From Rhizobium sp. 32-5/1 (GTDB lineage Bacteria; Pseudomonadota; Alphaproteobacteria; Rhizobiales; Rhizobiaceae), in NCBI RefSeq assembly GCF_029537235.1, contig NZ_CP120639.1, positions 310,001-374,000 of the forward strand: 64,000 bases of DNA, written 5' to 3'. The stretch's first letter is position 1; every line of letters begins with the position of its first letter. Under the pieces are notes generated by a model. That model worked only from the letters and a program-made list of their open reading frames with translations, was not told the DNA's origin and did no database searches. Positions 56,285 through 64,000 of this stretch are shown here, piece after piece. The translations under genes were made by a program, and so were the position numbers.

Positions 56285-57448
56285 GTGAACGCCAAGAATA
56301 ACGGTATGTCCACGCGGATGAAAGCCAACGCCCAAAAGCGTGTCGTTCTTTTGGGTGGCGGGCATGCCCATGTCGAAGTCGTCCGTCGGCTGGGCCGCCT
56401 TGCCCTATCGGCACAGATCACCCTTGTTTCGCCTTCACGCTACGCACCTTATTCCGGCATGTTGCCGGGCTATATCGCCGGGGAATATGCGTTCGAGGAC
56501 TTCAACATCGACTTGCAGGCGCTCTGCCAGCGCTCCGGCATCGCGTTTCGTGAAGGTCTGGCAACCGGACTGGATCCGGACGCGTACCGGGTGCAGCTCG
56601 AGGACGGGTCCTGGCTCGACTATGACATTCTCTCCTCGACATAGGTTCGACGCCAAGCCTTCCAAACGGAATTTCGGTCGGCGTCTGCGTCAAGCCGATC
56701 GCAAGCTTTACCGAGCGCCTCGGCGGGTTGGACGCCATGGCCGGGAGTGCGCAGTCTCCACTTCGCCTTGCCATCGTCGGACAGGGGGTCGCGGGCGTCG
56801 AAGTCGCCTTGGCGCTCAAAAAGCGGCTCGACGGGCTGGTGTCGGCGGGCGCGCGCGCCGGTGGAGGCGTCAAAATCCATCTTGTCGGTCGCTCGAGCGC
56901 GCTTGTTCCGGAGCGTGGCAAGATGGCCCGAATACTGGTGGAAAAGGTGCTTTCGCGACAGGGTATCACGCATCATTCCGCATTCGACGTCGTTGCCGTG
57001 GCAGACAAGGAACTTGTCGCCACGGATGGCAGAACGGCTCGACGTCGATGAGGTTGTCTGGACGACGTCGAGCGGCGCTCCGCCCTGGCTGCGACAAACC
57101 GGGCTGGCACTTGATCTCGACGGTTTCGTTCGCGTCGATGCCGAATTGCGGTCGCTATCGCATCCGAACGTCTTCGCCGCCGGCGATGTCGCGGCCTTGG
57201 GCGATCCCCGCCCGAAGGCCGGCGTCTTTGCCGTGCGCGCCGGTCCTGTGCTGGCTGAGAATATTCGCCGCGCGCTCTCGGGCAAGGCTTTGACGGCATT
57301 CCGGCCCCAGCGTTCCTGGCTGGTGCTGATCTCGCTTGCCGACGGGCGGGCGATCGCTGACAAATGGGGGCTTTCCGTTTCCGGCCGCTGGGTAAACGCC
57401 TGGAAACGATCGATCGACGCCCGATTCATTCGTCGTTTCCAGCGATGA
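56285..57448 (+). CDS. Pyridine nucleotide-disulfide oxidoreductase (SelD N-terminal-like NADH dehydrogenase type), two frameshifts
   Basis: Three frame segments make one protein of about 387 residues. The first has VVLLGGGHAHVEVVRRLG (FAD motif GGGHAHV), SPSRYAPYSGMLPGYIAGEY and SWLDYDILS. The second has DIGSTPSLPNGISVGVCVKPIASFTERL, GQGVAGVEVALALKKRL and GKMARILVEKVL. The third has LDVDEVVWTTSSGAPPWLRQTGLALD, FAAGDVAALGD and KAGVFAVRAGPVLAENI. Joins: one C added at CTCTCCTCG (about 56632), one base removed near GATGGCAG (about 57029). This is the NAD(P)H-oxidising module seen fused to selenide-water dikinase in some organisms; here it is free-standing. It ends the transporter locus and may supply or use the transported compound in redox chemistry. 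Confidence 0.8.
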
Positions 57449-57475
57449 TCTGGTCTTCATCTGCTGGTGCGCAGC

Positions 57476-58114
57476 CTACCAACGGGCAATGCGGGGGCCA
57501 AGAATTGCACCAAGGAACATGAGGCCAGCGATGGCGATCGAATACCATGTGGCAACGAACAGCGGCGAATCATCCGTGCAGTGGGCTGCATAGAAGGTCG
57601 CGGCGACACTTCCGGCAAGCAGGCCGGCCACAGCACCGGCAAGACCGGGCCGTGAGGGTGCGCCGTGGCGCAGAGCAGCCAGAATGACACCGAGCGGGAC
57701 GAGCCCAATCACTGGAATAAAGGTCAGGCAGATATAGACATTGCTGCCCCACCAAACCGTTCCCCACTGCCCAGACGGCACGGCAAGCAACTCGGCAAAC
57801 ACTGAAGCGCCGACAAGAACGGGAATCAGAACGAGCCACTGCGCGATGTGGCGCACATTGATGCCTGGGCGTGACAGCGCCCGCAAAACCATGAACGCGA
57901 TAGCGGCCAATGTTAGCGTGATGACGAATTTGAACAGGAAGCGGAGCGTGTGGGCGGCCGCTACAATGTCTGGGCGCGGGCCGATCAACAGGAGGAAGGC
58001 AATGGCTGCAGCGATCGTCGCGCCGATGATCGCAATCCACCATGCACGGCCAATCGGCATCGATGGCTTTGCAGCATCGGCCTTCAGTGCTTTGATGAGG
58101 TCATTGGTCTGCAT
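57476..58114 (-). CDS. nrsF: NrsF-type anti-sigma factor (DUF1109 membrane protein)
   Basis: 212 residues from ATG 58114, one base after the sigma factor stop. Six predicted helices (from about residue 22 on), with an N-terminal cytoplasmic part (MQTNDLIKALKADA) that would bind the sigma factor, and a periplasmic HCTDD (Cys in AAHCTDDSPLF). NrsF proteins in Caulobacter hold SigF at the membrane; conserved periplasmic cysteines respond to metal. DUF1109 assignment follows topology and partner. Transcribed with the sigma gene, divergent from bufABCD. Confidence 0.85.
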   Translation of the reverse strand: MQTNDLIKALKADAAKPSMPIGRAWWIAIIGATIAAAIAFLLLIGPRPDIVAAAHTLRFLFKFVITLTLAAIAFMVLRALSRPGINVRHIAQWLVLIPVLVGASVFAELLAVPSGQWGTVWWGSNVYICLTFIPVIGLVPLGVILAALRHGAPSRPGLAGAVAGLLAGSVAATFYAAHCTDDSPLFVATWYSIAIAGLMFLGAILGPRIARW

Positions 58115-58115
58115 C

Positions 58116-58652
58116 TCAAATCCGTCCAAACTTCTTTGCAATCGAGCGCAATCCACGATGTAGCGCGACGCGGACTGCTATCTCCGTCATACCGAACTTC
58201 TGCGCCGTCTCGCCAATCGAGTGCCCCTCGATCGAAATTGCGGCGACGACGGACCGCTGGCCCGGTGCCAACCCATCGAGCACACGACCGATTTCGCGAT
58301 CGCTGACTGTTTCGGGCTCCGGCTGCGCAAACGTCTCGGCGATGTCTCCGATCTCGATTTCGACGCGGCGACCACGCTTTCGAAAGGCGTCGATCAGCTT
58401 GAACCGCGCAATCGCGTAAATCCACGGCAGAACCGGCGCATCGCTGATCCATGTATGCCGCTTGGTATGGATCGCCAGAAGCGTTTCCTGCACGATGTCT
58501 TCCGGATCGACCCCACCCTGCACGATTTTCTGACGCGCAAAACCGCGGACAATCGCAGCGGTCCCCTCCAGGAACGTGGCGTAAGCTCTTTCGTCTCCCG
58601 CAATCGCGGCGCGGAGCAATCTTGCAAGCTCGTTTTCATCTCCGCCTTTCAA
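58116..58652 (-). CDS. sigF: ECF sigma factor, SigF type
   Basis: 178 residues. Region 2 has EDIVQETLLAIHTKRHTW and PWIYAIARFKLIDAFRKRGRR; region 4 has LDGLAPGQRSVVAAISIEGHSIGETAQKFGMTEIAVRVALHRGLRSI. There is no usable ATG at the 5' end; TTG 58652 follows GGAGAG at seven bases and keeps the family N terminus, so it is taken as the start. The RNA start predicted from the promoter at 58668-58693 would be only about 10 bases upstream, giving an almost leaderless mRNA. It directs its own transcription and the divergent bufABCD. Released when NrsF senses metal or oxidative stress (knowledge from Caulobacter SigF). Confidence 0.88.
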   Translation of the reverse strand: MKGGDENELARLLRAAIAGDERAYATFLEGTAAIVRGFARQKIVQGGVDPEDIVQETLLAIHTKRHTWISDAPVLPWIYAIARFKLIDAFRKRGRRVEIEIGDIAETFAQPEPETVSDREIGRVLDGLAPGQRSVVAAISIEGHSIGETAQKFGMTEIAVRVALHRGLRSIAKKFGRI

Positions 58653-58667
58653 CCCTTGTCTCTCCCA

Positions 58668-58693
58668 TACGTGCGCGAAGGCCCTCTTGTTAC
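58668..58693 (-). promoter_or_regulatory. ECF promoter of sigF
   Basis: On the minus strand, GTAACA (58693-58688), 16 bp spacer, CGTA (58671-58668). The architecture is identical to the buf promoter, pointing to autoregulation by SigF. The second copy is divergent at 58760. Confidence 0.7.
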
Positions 58694-58759
58694 GCGGCAG
58701 CTGAAATATTGTCCAATCCGGCCAAGCGGCGGATCACGCATTCGTGTTTTTGGGTGAGC

Positions 58760-58785
58760 GTAACAACACTGTGCCTTGGGGCGAA
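58760..58785 (+). promoter_or_regulatory. ECF promoter of bufABCD
   Basis: GTAACA (58760-58765), 16 bp spacer, CGAA (58782-58785). Expected start near 58792 gives a leader of about 50 nt before bufA with ribosome binding site AGAGGAG. It matches my recollection of SigF promoters in Caulobacter (GTAACC-N16-CGAA). Confidence 0.75.
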
Positions 58786-58840
58786 GACAGAGATACGCAG
58801 CCGATGACCGGCATGCGGCTATTCGAAGAGGAGAACACTC

Positions 58841-59128
58841 ATGAACCGTTCCACACTCAGCCTCGCCCTTGCCGGCTCGCTCGCCACCGCAATCGCCTCC
58901 GCTGCCTTTGCCGCACCGCTTCCCGCAGAAAAGATGGTCGGCAACGAGAAATGCTACGGCATCTCGCTCAAGGGCCAGAACGATTGCGCCGCCGGCGCCG
59001 GCACCACATGCGCTGGCACCTCGACGATGGATTACCAGGGCAATGCCTGGAAAGCTGTACCGGCCGGCACCTGCACGACGATGAACGTTGATGGCCACAT
59101 GGGCACGCTTGAGCCGATGAACGGCTGA
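58841..59128 (+). CDS. bufA: Bufferin precursor peptide (DUF2282)
   Basis: 95 residues starting [24 protein letters not shown], a signal peptide, then a mature chain with four cysteines: [20 protein letters not shown] and AGTCTTM. The EKCYG...NDC pattern is the DUF2282/bufferin signature. In Caulobacter the MNIO enzyme BufB with BufC converts core cysteines to thiooxazole-type heterocycles, and the exported peptide sequesters copper. The ATG has AGAGGAG upstream. First gene of the operon and preceded by an ECF-type promoter. Confidence 0.9.
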   Translation: MNRSTLSLALAGSLATAIASAAFAAPLPAEKMVGNEKCYGISLKGQNDCAAGAGTTCAGTSTMDYQGNAWKAVPAGTCTTMNVDGHMGTLEPMNG

Positions 59129-59138
59129 TCCCGCAAAC

Positions 59139-59161
59139 GGAGGCCCGGAAAACGGGCCTCC
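59139..59161 (+). terminator. Strong GC hairpin between bufA and bufB (attenuator)
   Basis: GGAGGCCCG (59139-59147) pairs perfectly with CGGGCCTCC (59153-59161), loop GAAAA. No T run follows, so it would act as a partial terminator or an RNA-stabilising end, letting the precursor be made in excess over the enzymes. Confidence 0.6.
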
Positions 59162-59193
59162 ACACCTCTCTGAAATAACCCGGAGAAGCAAAA

Positions 59194-60072
59194 ATGATGG
59201 TTCCAGACGCGAGATTCAAAGCCCTGCCCGCACGCGCCGGGCTTGGCCTCAAGGCAGAACACTATGAAACGATACTCGCCACCCGTCCGGATGTGGGTTT
59301 CTTCGAGGTGCATGCCGAGAACTACATGGGTGCCGGGGACCCCCACATCGCTACCTCGAAGCCATCACGGAACGTTACCCCCTGTCGCTGCACGGTGTCG
59401 GCCTGTCGATTGGCGCGGCCCGCGGGCTCGACAAGACACATCTGAAACGGCTGCGCATGTTGGTCGATCGGTATCGCCCGCAGAGTTTCTCGGAACATCT
59501 CGCCTGGTCGACGCACGAGACGGGCTTCCTCAACGATCTCCTACCCCTGCCCTATACGCAGGAAACCCTGGCACGCGTCTGTGATCACGTGGACGAGACG
59601 CAGCAGGCGCTCGGCCGGAAACTGCTGCTTGAAAACCCGTCGACCTACATATTGTTTGCCGACAGCACGATCGAAGAGGTCGATTTTCTGGCCGAGATCG
59701 CGCAGCGTACCTCCTGCGGCCTTCTGCTCGATGTCAACAATGTGATGGTCTCCGCGGTCAACCACCGGCTTGATCCGATCACCTATATCGACCGGTTTCC
59801 GGTCAACCTGGTCGGCGAGATTCACCTAGCGGGCTATGACGAGACCACCGATGACGCCGGCGACCGACTGCTGATCGATGCCCACGGGACCGCTGTGAAA
59901 AATGATGTCCTGGCGCTCTACCAGCACACACTCACGCAGCGGGCCGCTCCCGACCCTGATCGAATGGGACAATGACGTGCCGGATTTTGCCACCTTGAAC
60001 GCGGAAGCGATCCGCGCCGACGCGATGCTCGTGGCAGTAAGTGTAACCCGCAACGCACACCGGGCGGCGTGA
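59194..60072 (+). CDS. bufB: MNIO-family (DUF692) bufferin-modifying enzyme, two frameshifts
   Basis: About 290 residues, TIM-barrel oxidative enzyme with multinuclear iron. The first frame gives [36 protein letters not shown]; the second continues [110 protein letters not shown] and [11 protein letters not shown]; the third ends [22 protein letters not shown] with the stop at 60072. One G is missing at GCCGGGGACCCCC (about 59338) and an indel lies near 59955. Conserved [19 protein letters not shown] and HLAGY carry iron ligands. Stop overlaps bufC (GTGA). Confidence 0.88.
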
Positions 60073-60851
60073 TCATGGATTTTGCAGCCAGCCAGTCCGC
60101 CTTTGCCCACGCTTTGCAGCATCCGGATCATCCGGTTCCGCAAGGCATCACCACTGCGCGGGGTGACGCGGATGCGGCGCGGTTTTCCGTCTATCGCAAC
60201 AATGTTTTCGTCGGGCTGACAAAGGCGCTGGCGCAGCGTTTTCCCGTGACGGAGCGGCTGGTGGGTTCAGAATTCTTCCTCGCCATGGCACGGTCCTATG
60301 CCCAGGATCACAAGCCAGCCTCGCCGCTGATCATCGACTACGGTGACGACTTCCCGGATTTCATTGGCGCGTTTCCGCCGGCGAAATCGCTTGTCTATCT
60401 GGCTGATGTCGCTCGGATCGAGGTGGCCTGGACGAAAGCTTATCACGCGTCGGACACGGCAGCGCTCGACCTTGGTACACTCGCAGGAATGGCGCCCGAA
60501 GCGCTCCCGAATTTGCAGCTCATCCCCCATCCATCCGTGAGCTTGATACGGTCGGACCATCCTGTGGGCTCTATCTGGGGTGCGCATCAGCAGGACATCG
60601 TTGCGCCGGTCGAGGATTGGCAGCCACAGACGATCCTGATCGTGCGACCTCAAATGACCGTCGATGTCCACATCATGCCGCCGCAGGACGTGGCTTTTGC
60701 AACCCTGCTGTTCGACGGAGCGTGCCTTGGAGAGGCAGCGCAGACCGCATTCGCCGCGTCCTCGACGTTCGATTTCGGGACAGCCGTGACGGGCCTTATT
60801 GGTCTCGGCGCGTTCACGACCCTTCAACAGTACAAGAAAGAAAGTCCATGA
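60069..60851 (+). CDS. bufC: Bufferin biosynthesis partner protein (DUF2063)
   Basis: About 259 residues; the start is either GTG 60069, overlapping bufB by 4 bp, or ATG 60075 ([64 protein letters not shown]). The N-terminal helical domain, once called a putative DNA-binding domain, serves as docking partner of MNIO enzymes. The C-terminal half (from about 130) is of a mixed alpha/beta type. Overlaps bufD by 4 bp. Confidence 0.85.
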   Translation: MIMDFAASQSAFAHALQHPDHPVPQGITTARGDADAARFSVYRNNVFVGLTKALAQRFPVTERLVGSEFFLAMARSYAQDHKPASPLIIDYGDDFPDFIGAFPPAKSLVYLADVARIEVAWTKAYHASDTAALDLGTLAGMAPEALPNLQLIPHPSVSLIRSDHPVGSIWGAHQQDIVAPVEDWQPQTILIVRPQMTVDVHIMPPQDVAFATLLFDGACLGEAAQTAFAASSTFDFGTAVTGLIGLGAFTTLQQYKKESP

Positions 60852-61342
60852 AGACCGAAGCCGCGTCCGATCGTTCAGACAAGCGTCTAACCTCCCTTGT
60901 TTCACATGCCGAATGCCTGCTTGCCTCCGTGCCGCGATCCCTGCCTCTCTTGGCGCTTCGTCTTGCACTTGCAATACCCTTTTTCAAATCGGGATTGACG
61001 AAGTGGGATGGGTTTCTAACGCTTTCGACGGGTGCACGATATCTCTTCGAGCAGGAATTCAAACTCCATATTCTCGGCAGAGAATTCCCCTACCCCTTTC
61101 CGGTGGCCATGGCGAGCGCCGCCGGGCTCGCAGAACTTGTCCTGCCTGTCTTGTTGATCCTTGGCCTGGCAACCCGCTTTTCCGCCCTTGGCCTGCTGCT
61201 GATGACGGCAGTCATCCAACTGACCATTCCAGACGGCTGGGCGAACTTCCATTTGCCCTGGGCGGCAATGGCGCTCGCCTTGGTCGTGTTCGGGGGCGGA
61301 CGGATCGCACTTGATCCACTTGTCATGCCACACCGCCGATAA
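60848..61342 (+). CDS. bufD: DoxX-family membrane protein of the bufferin operon
   Basis: 164 residues from ATG 60848, overlapping the bufC stop (ATGA). Four predicted helices: RLALAIPFFKSGLTKWDGFL, FPVAMASAAGLAELVLPVLLILGLATRFSALGLLLMTAVIQL and AMALALVVFGGGRIAL. DoxX-like proteins are standard last genes of bufferin operons and probably support the redox or export step; exact function is unknown. Confidence 0.85.
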   Translation: MKTEAASDRSDKRLTSLVSHAECLLASVPRSLPLLALRLALAIPFFKSGLTKWDGFLTLSTGARYLFEQEFKLHILGREFPYPFPVAMASAAGLAELVLPVLLILGLATRFSALGLLLMTAVIQLTIPDGWANFHLPWAAMALALVVFGGGRIALDPLVMPHRR

Positions 61343-61375
61343 CTGCCTTTGCGGCAAACAGGTCTTCTGGCAATC

Positions 61376-62359
61376 TTATCCCTGCCGCAAAACAAGCTCG
61401 GCGATCCGGCTGCGGAAACGCTGGCTCCCCTGATGGATCCGGTCGAGAATCGCATCCAGCGCCCAATAGCGGTCCTCGATATCGAAGCTGATCGTCCGGC
61501 TGTGATCGCTGGCGAAGGTTCCCAGGCGGAGATGGTAGCGCTTGGCAAGCTTCGGATAACCCATGGGCTCGCACATGGCGGCCAGAACGAGAAAGGTGGC
61601 GAGCTCTTCTGCGAGGTCCGGGTGTTCGGCGCCATGATCCTGCAGCCAGCGGTAGAGGTCGGGGTGGAAGTTGCTCATCACACCACAGAAGCCGCTGGCG
61701 CCCGCCTGCATCGCCGGCCAGGCGATTGCAGCATTGGCATTGTTGATGCCGAGCGGCGTGCCACGGGTGATTTCGAGACGACGCTTGACGATTTCGAGGT
61801 CGCAGGTGACGTCCTTGAGAAAAGTGAAACGACCTGAGCCTGCGCAATAGGCGACTTCCGCATCACTGAGCAGGCGGCGGAACGGCGCCGGGCACTCGTA
61901 GAGGCCGAGCGGCAGGTCCGATGGCAGCGCCGTCAGCAGGTCCTCGACCCGAGCGCGAAACGTCTCGGTCCCCTCGTCAAGGCTCGCCAGCCTGTTGGTG
62001 ACGAGGACGAGCCCGTCGATCCCGGTGCCAGCGACCGCCGCAAGTTCCTCACGCTGGCCCGCTCTCGTGTCGGACACGTGACCGGAGGCGACGACAGGGA
62101 TACGGCCCGCGACCCGCTCTACGGTGAAGCGGGCGAGGTCGCGCCGCTCATCGAGCGACAGATGCTGCATTTCCGACGACTGGCAGACGGCGAACAGAGC
62201 CTCCGACCCGTTGTCGATATACCATTCGATCAGAGCCTCGTAGCCTTTCCAGTCGATCTTATTGTCTGGCGTGAAGGGCGTGATCATCACCGGTATGATG
62301 CCGTCGATCTTGGTCTGCATAGGGTAGACGTCCAGTTCAGCTGCGTGGTTGAGTTTCAT
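61376..62359 (-). CDS. Dihydrodipicolinate synthase/N-acetylneuraminate lyase family protein
   Basis: 327 residues; the ATG at 62359 overlaps the TRAP transporter stop (ATGA), and MQTKIDGIIPVMITPFTPDN at residue 14 is the alternative start. TIM-barrel class I aldolase: the Schiff-base Lys is in FTFLKDVTCD, the Tyr in GLYECPAP, and the N-terminal PVMITPF is the family hallmark. The TTS-type serine triad is not conserved in canonical form (FAVCQSSEM here), so lysine synthesis is unlikely. Coupling with a TRAP transporter suggests it cleaves a keto-acid sugar or similar compound brought in by it. Confidence 0.82.
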   Translation of the reverse strand: MKLNHAAELDVYPMQTKIDGIIPVMITPFTPDNKIDWKGYEALIEWYIDNGSEALFAVCQSSEMQHLSLDERRDLARFTVERVAGRIPVVASGHVSDTRAGQREELAAVAGTGIDGLVLVTNRLASLDEGTETFRARVEDLLTALPSDLPLGLYECPAPFRRLLSDAEVAYCAGSGRFTFLKDVTCDLEIVKRRLEITRGTPLGINNANAAIAWPAMQAGASGFCGVMSNFHPDLYRWLQDHGAEHPDLAEELATFLVLAAMCEPMGYPKLAKRYHLRLGTFASDHSRTISFDIEDRYWALDAILDRIHQGSQRFRSRIAELVLRQG

Positions 62360-63651
62360 CCCTGATAGCCGAACTGCCGCGGCAGCCAGAGGACGAGTTC
62401 CGGAAACAGGATCAGCGCGATCAAAGCGGCGACAAGCGCAAACAGGAAGGGCATGCCTTCGCGCACCATGGCACTGATGCGGATACCCGTGGCGCCGCTG
62501 ATAACGAACAGCAGCATGCCATAGGGCGGCGTGATCAGGCCGATCATGCAGTTGACGACGGTAACCACACCAAAATGCACCAGATCAATACCGAGCGCCC
62601 GGCAGACGGGCACGAAGAGCGGCACGATGACGAGAATGATCGTCGTGGCGTCCAGCACGCAGCCGAGCAGCAGGAAGATGAGATTGGCGAGCAACAAGAA
62701 ACCGAGCGGCGGCAGGTCGAGACCGGTGATCAGCGCAGCCATCTGGTTCGGCACGTTTTCGGAGGCGACGATATAATTGAAGATCAGCGCACTGCCGATG
62801 ACGAGACCGATCGAGGCCGAGGAGCGTGCGCTTTCGGAAAAGATCGATCGCAACGAGGATAACGAGACCGAGCGATAGAGCACGGCGGCAATCAGCAGGG
62901 CATAGGCTGCGGCCACGGCTGCCGCCTCTGTCGGCGTCGTCGCACCACCGTAAATGCCGGCGAGCAGGATGGCGGGCATCAAGAGCACCGGCAACGCGCG
63001 AAAGGTGATACGGGGCAATTCGCGCAGCGGCGGAACCTCCTCCGGCGGAATGTCGCGCTTGTGCGCGATCCAGCTGGTCATGATCATGAGGCCCGCCGTC
63101 ATGATCAGGCCTGGCACCACGCCGCCGAGAAACAGGTAGCCGATCGAGGCATCGGAGACGAGCGCATACATGACCATCGGGATCGATGGCGGGATGATGG
63201 GGCCGATCGTGGCCGAAGCCGCCACAACCGCACCGGCAAAACCCGGCGTGTAGTGGCCGCTCTTGATCATCATGTTGATCGTGACTTTTCCAACGCCTGC
63301 GGCATCGGCGATGGCCGAGCCCGACATGCCGGAAAAGATGAGGCTGACGAGAATATCGACCTGCGCCAGCCCGCCCCTGAAGCGGCCGACCACGGCCTTG
63401 CAGAAATCGAGCAGCCTGTCGCTGATCGAACCCTCGTTCATGATGCTGGCCGCGACGATGAAGAGCGGCACGGCGAGGATGATGAAGCTGTCATAGATGC
63501 CCTGGATGATCTGTTCAGCAGCCAGCCCGAGGTCCTGGCCGGAAATTGCCAGATAGACGACGGCGGAGAGGATCATCGAATGGGCGATCGGCGTACCGAT
63601 GGCGGCCAGCAGAAAAAGCGCCATGAGGCAGACGGAAAAGGCCAGGCTCAT
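62356..63651 (-). CDS. dctM: TRAP transporter large membrane subunit
   Basis: 431 residues, about 12 helices. Landmarks: LFIVAASIMNEGSISDRLLDF, GSAIADAAGVGKVTINMMIKSGHYTPGFAGAVVAASATIGPIIPPSIPMVMYA, and NCMIGLITPPYGMLLFV. It takes up a carboxylate or sugar acid using a sodium gradient and a binding protein (not in the window). Its ends overlap dctQ (63648-63651) and the lyase gene, making one operon read leftwards. Confidence 0.9.
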   Translation of the reverse strand: MSLAFSVCLMALFLLAAIGTPIAHSMILSAVVYLAISGQDLGLAAEQIIQGIYDSFIILAVPLFIVAASIMNEGSISDRLLDFCKAVVGRFRGGLAQVDILVSLIFSGMSGSAIADAAGVGKVTINMMIKSGHYTPGFAGAVVAASATIGPIIPPSIPMVMYALVSDASIGYLFLGGVVPGLIMTAGLMIMTSWIAHKRDIPPEEVPPLRELPRITFRALPVLLMPAILLAGIYGGATTPTEAAAVAAAYALLIAAVLYRSVSLSSLRSIFSESARSSASIGLVIGSALIFNYIVASENVPNQMAALITGLDLPPLGFLLLANLIFLLLGCVLDATTIILVIVPLFVPVCRALGIDLVHFGVVTVVNCMIGLITPPYGMLLFVISGATGIRISAMVREGMPFLFALVAALIALILFPELVLWLPRQFGYQG

Positions 63652-64000
63652 GCGTCTCTCGCCTCCGCCGCTTCCTCGATCGCGCCGCCGCGCAGAATGT
63701 GCACGACCTGCAGGGCGCCGCGCATGATGACCGCCAGCGCAAAGATCGCATAGACGCTGAAGACGACGTCGAGCCGGATCCCGAGCATGGCGCTTTTCTT
63801 GATCTTGTAGAACATGATGTAATCCAGCGAGGCCGGGAAAGACGCCGCGAACCCTGCGGTGAGCGCCACGGCGGAGACGAGCGCGAACTTGCGGCGCATA
63901 CCGGCCGAAACCGAGTGGTAAAGCAAATCGAAGCGGACCTCGTCGCGGTCCCGCACAGAGAAGGCCGAGCCCCAGAAGACCAGCCAGAGCCAGGTGGTGA
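63648..64000 (-). CDS. dctQ: TRAP transporter small membrane subunit, cut by the window end
   Basis: The frame stays open to the window edge (WLWLVFWGSAFSVRDRDEVRFDLLYHSVSAG...), so the N-terminal part lies beyond 64000. VRFDLLYHSVSAGMRRKFALVSAVALTAGFAASF and RLDVVFSVYAIFALAVIMRG fit the four-helix DctQ family, whose RDxEIR-type motif appears as RDRDEVRFD. It overlaps dctM by 4 bp. Confidence 0.8.
   Translation of the reverse strand, partial: TTWLWLVFWGSAFSVRDRDEVRFDLLYHSVSAGMRRKFALVSAVALTAGFAASFPASLDYIMFYKIKKSAMLGIRLDVVFSVYAIFALAVIMRGALQVVHILRGGAIEEAAEARDA

Overview
The window looks like chromosomal or chromid DNA of a Rhizobiaceae alphaproteobacterium (Rhizobium/Agrobacterium/Neorhizobium group). 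This is inferred from gene families and from signals typical of the group: an alpha-r14/NfeR1-type small RNA with three anti-Shine-Dalgarno loops, a GAAC-N7-GAAC (alphaproteobacterial LexA) box, a DUF6481-like protein, a DctB/DctD-regulated tripartite tricarboxylate transporter and a DeoR-TpiA2-RpiB module. No rRNA, tRNA or CRISPR array was seen.

Layout. 1-6.4 kb is a decaying accessory block: a frameshifted CapK/PaaK-like ligase, a GH5 glycanase, two inverted IS5-family copies around a broken FkbM methyltransferase, and the 3' end of a DUF4143 ATPase. 6.8-17.2 kb carries the NfeR1-like sRNA, an alpha-2-macroglobulin with its PBP1C partner, a caspase-Sel1 protein and a lipoprotein. 17.5-26 kb holds a heparinase-like protein, a second caspase-Sel1 protein, a glycosyltransferase pair and pncB. 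26.6-35.4 kb holds two flavin-dependent hydroxyacid dehydrogenases, an SOS-boxed pair of tiny genes, a glycosyltransferase, a monooxygenase/LysR pair and a toxin-antitoxin pair. 35.8-40.4 kb holds an IS remnant, a Gly/Tyr/Lys-rich secreted protein, an mhqD/mhqO-like pair, cspA and small hypotheticals. 40.5-47 kb is a sensor kinase, a sigma54-type activator and tctCBA. 47-49.1 kb is rpiB-tpiA2-deoR, as found in erythritol loci. 49.4-57.4 kb is a YnjBCD-type ABC transporter locus with a CDP-alcohol phosphatidyltransferase, a TVP38/DedA-like protein and two flavoproteins, resembling E. coli ydjX-ynjF. 57.5-61.3 kb is a complete bufferin (copper-sequestering RiPP) locus: anti-sigma NrsF, ECF sigma factor, precursor, MNIO enzyme, partner protein and DoxX protein, with matching ECF-type promoters in front of both divergent units. 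61.4-64 kb is a TRAP transporter with a DapA-family lyase, cut by the window end.

The strongest biological story is the SigF-NrsF-bufABCD locus with its two promoter copies. A technical caveat applies throughout. Many otherwise intact genes (pbpC, pncB twice, deoR, the sensor kinase, bufB twice, the ynjC- and ynjF-like genes, the glycosyltransferase, the mhqD-like gene) carry single-base frameshifts, mostly one base missing from a homopolymer. I read these as probable sequencing errors and annotate the genes across them. The 1-6.4 kb block and a few fragments look genuinely degraded.
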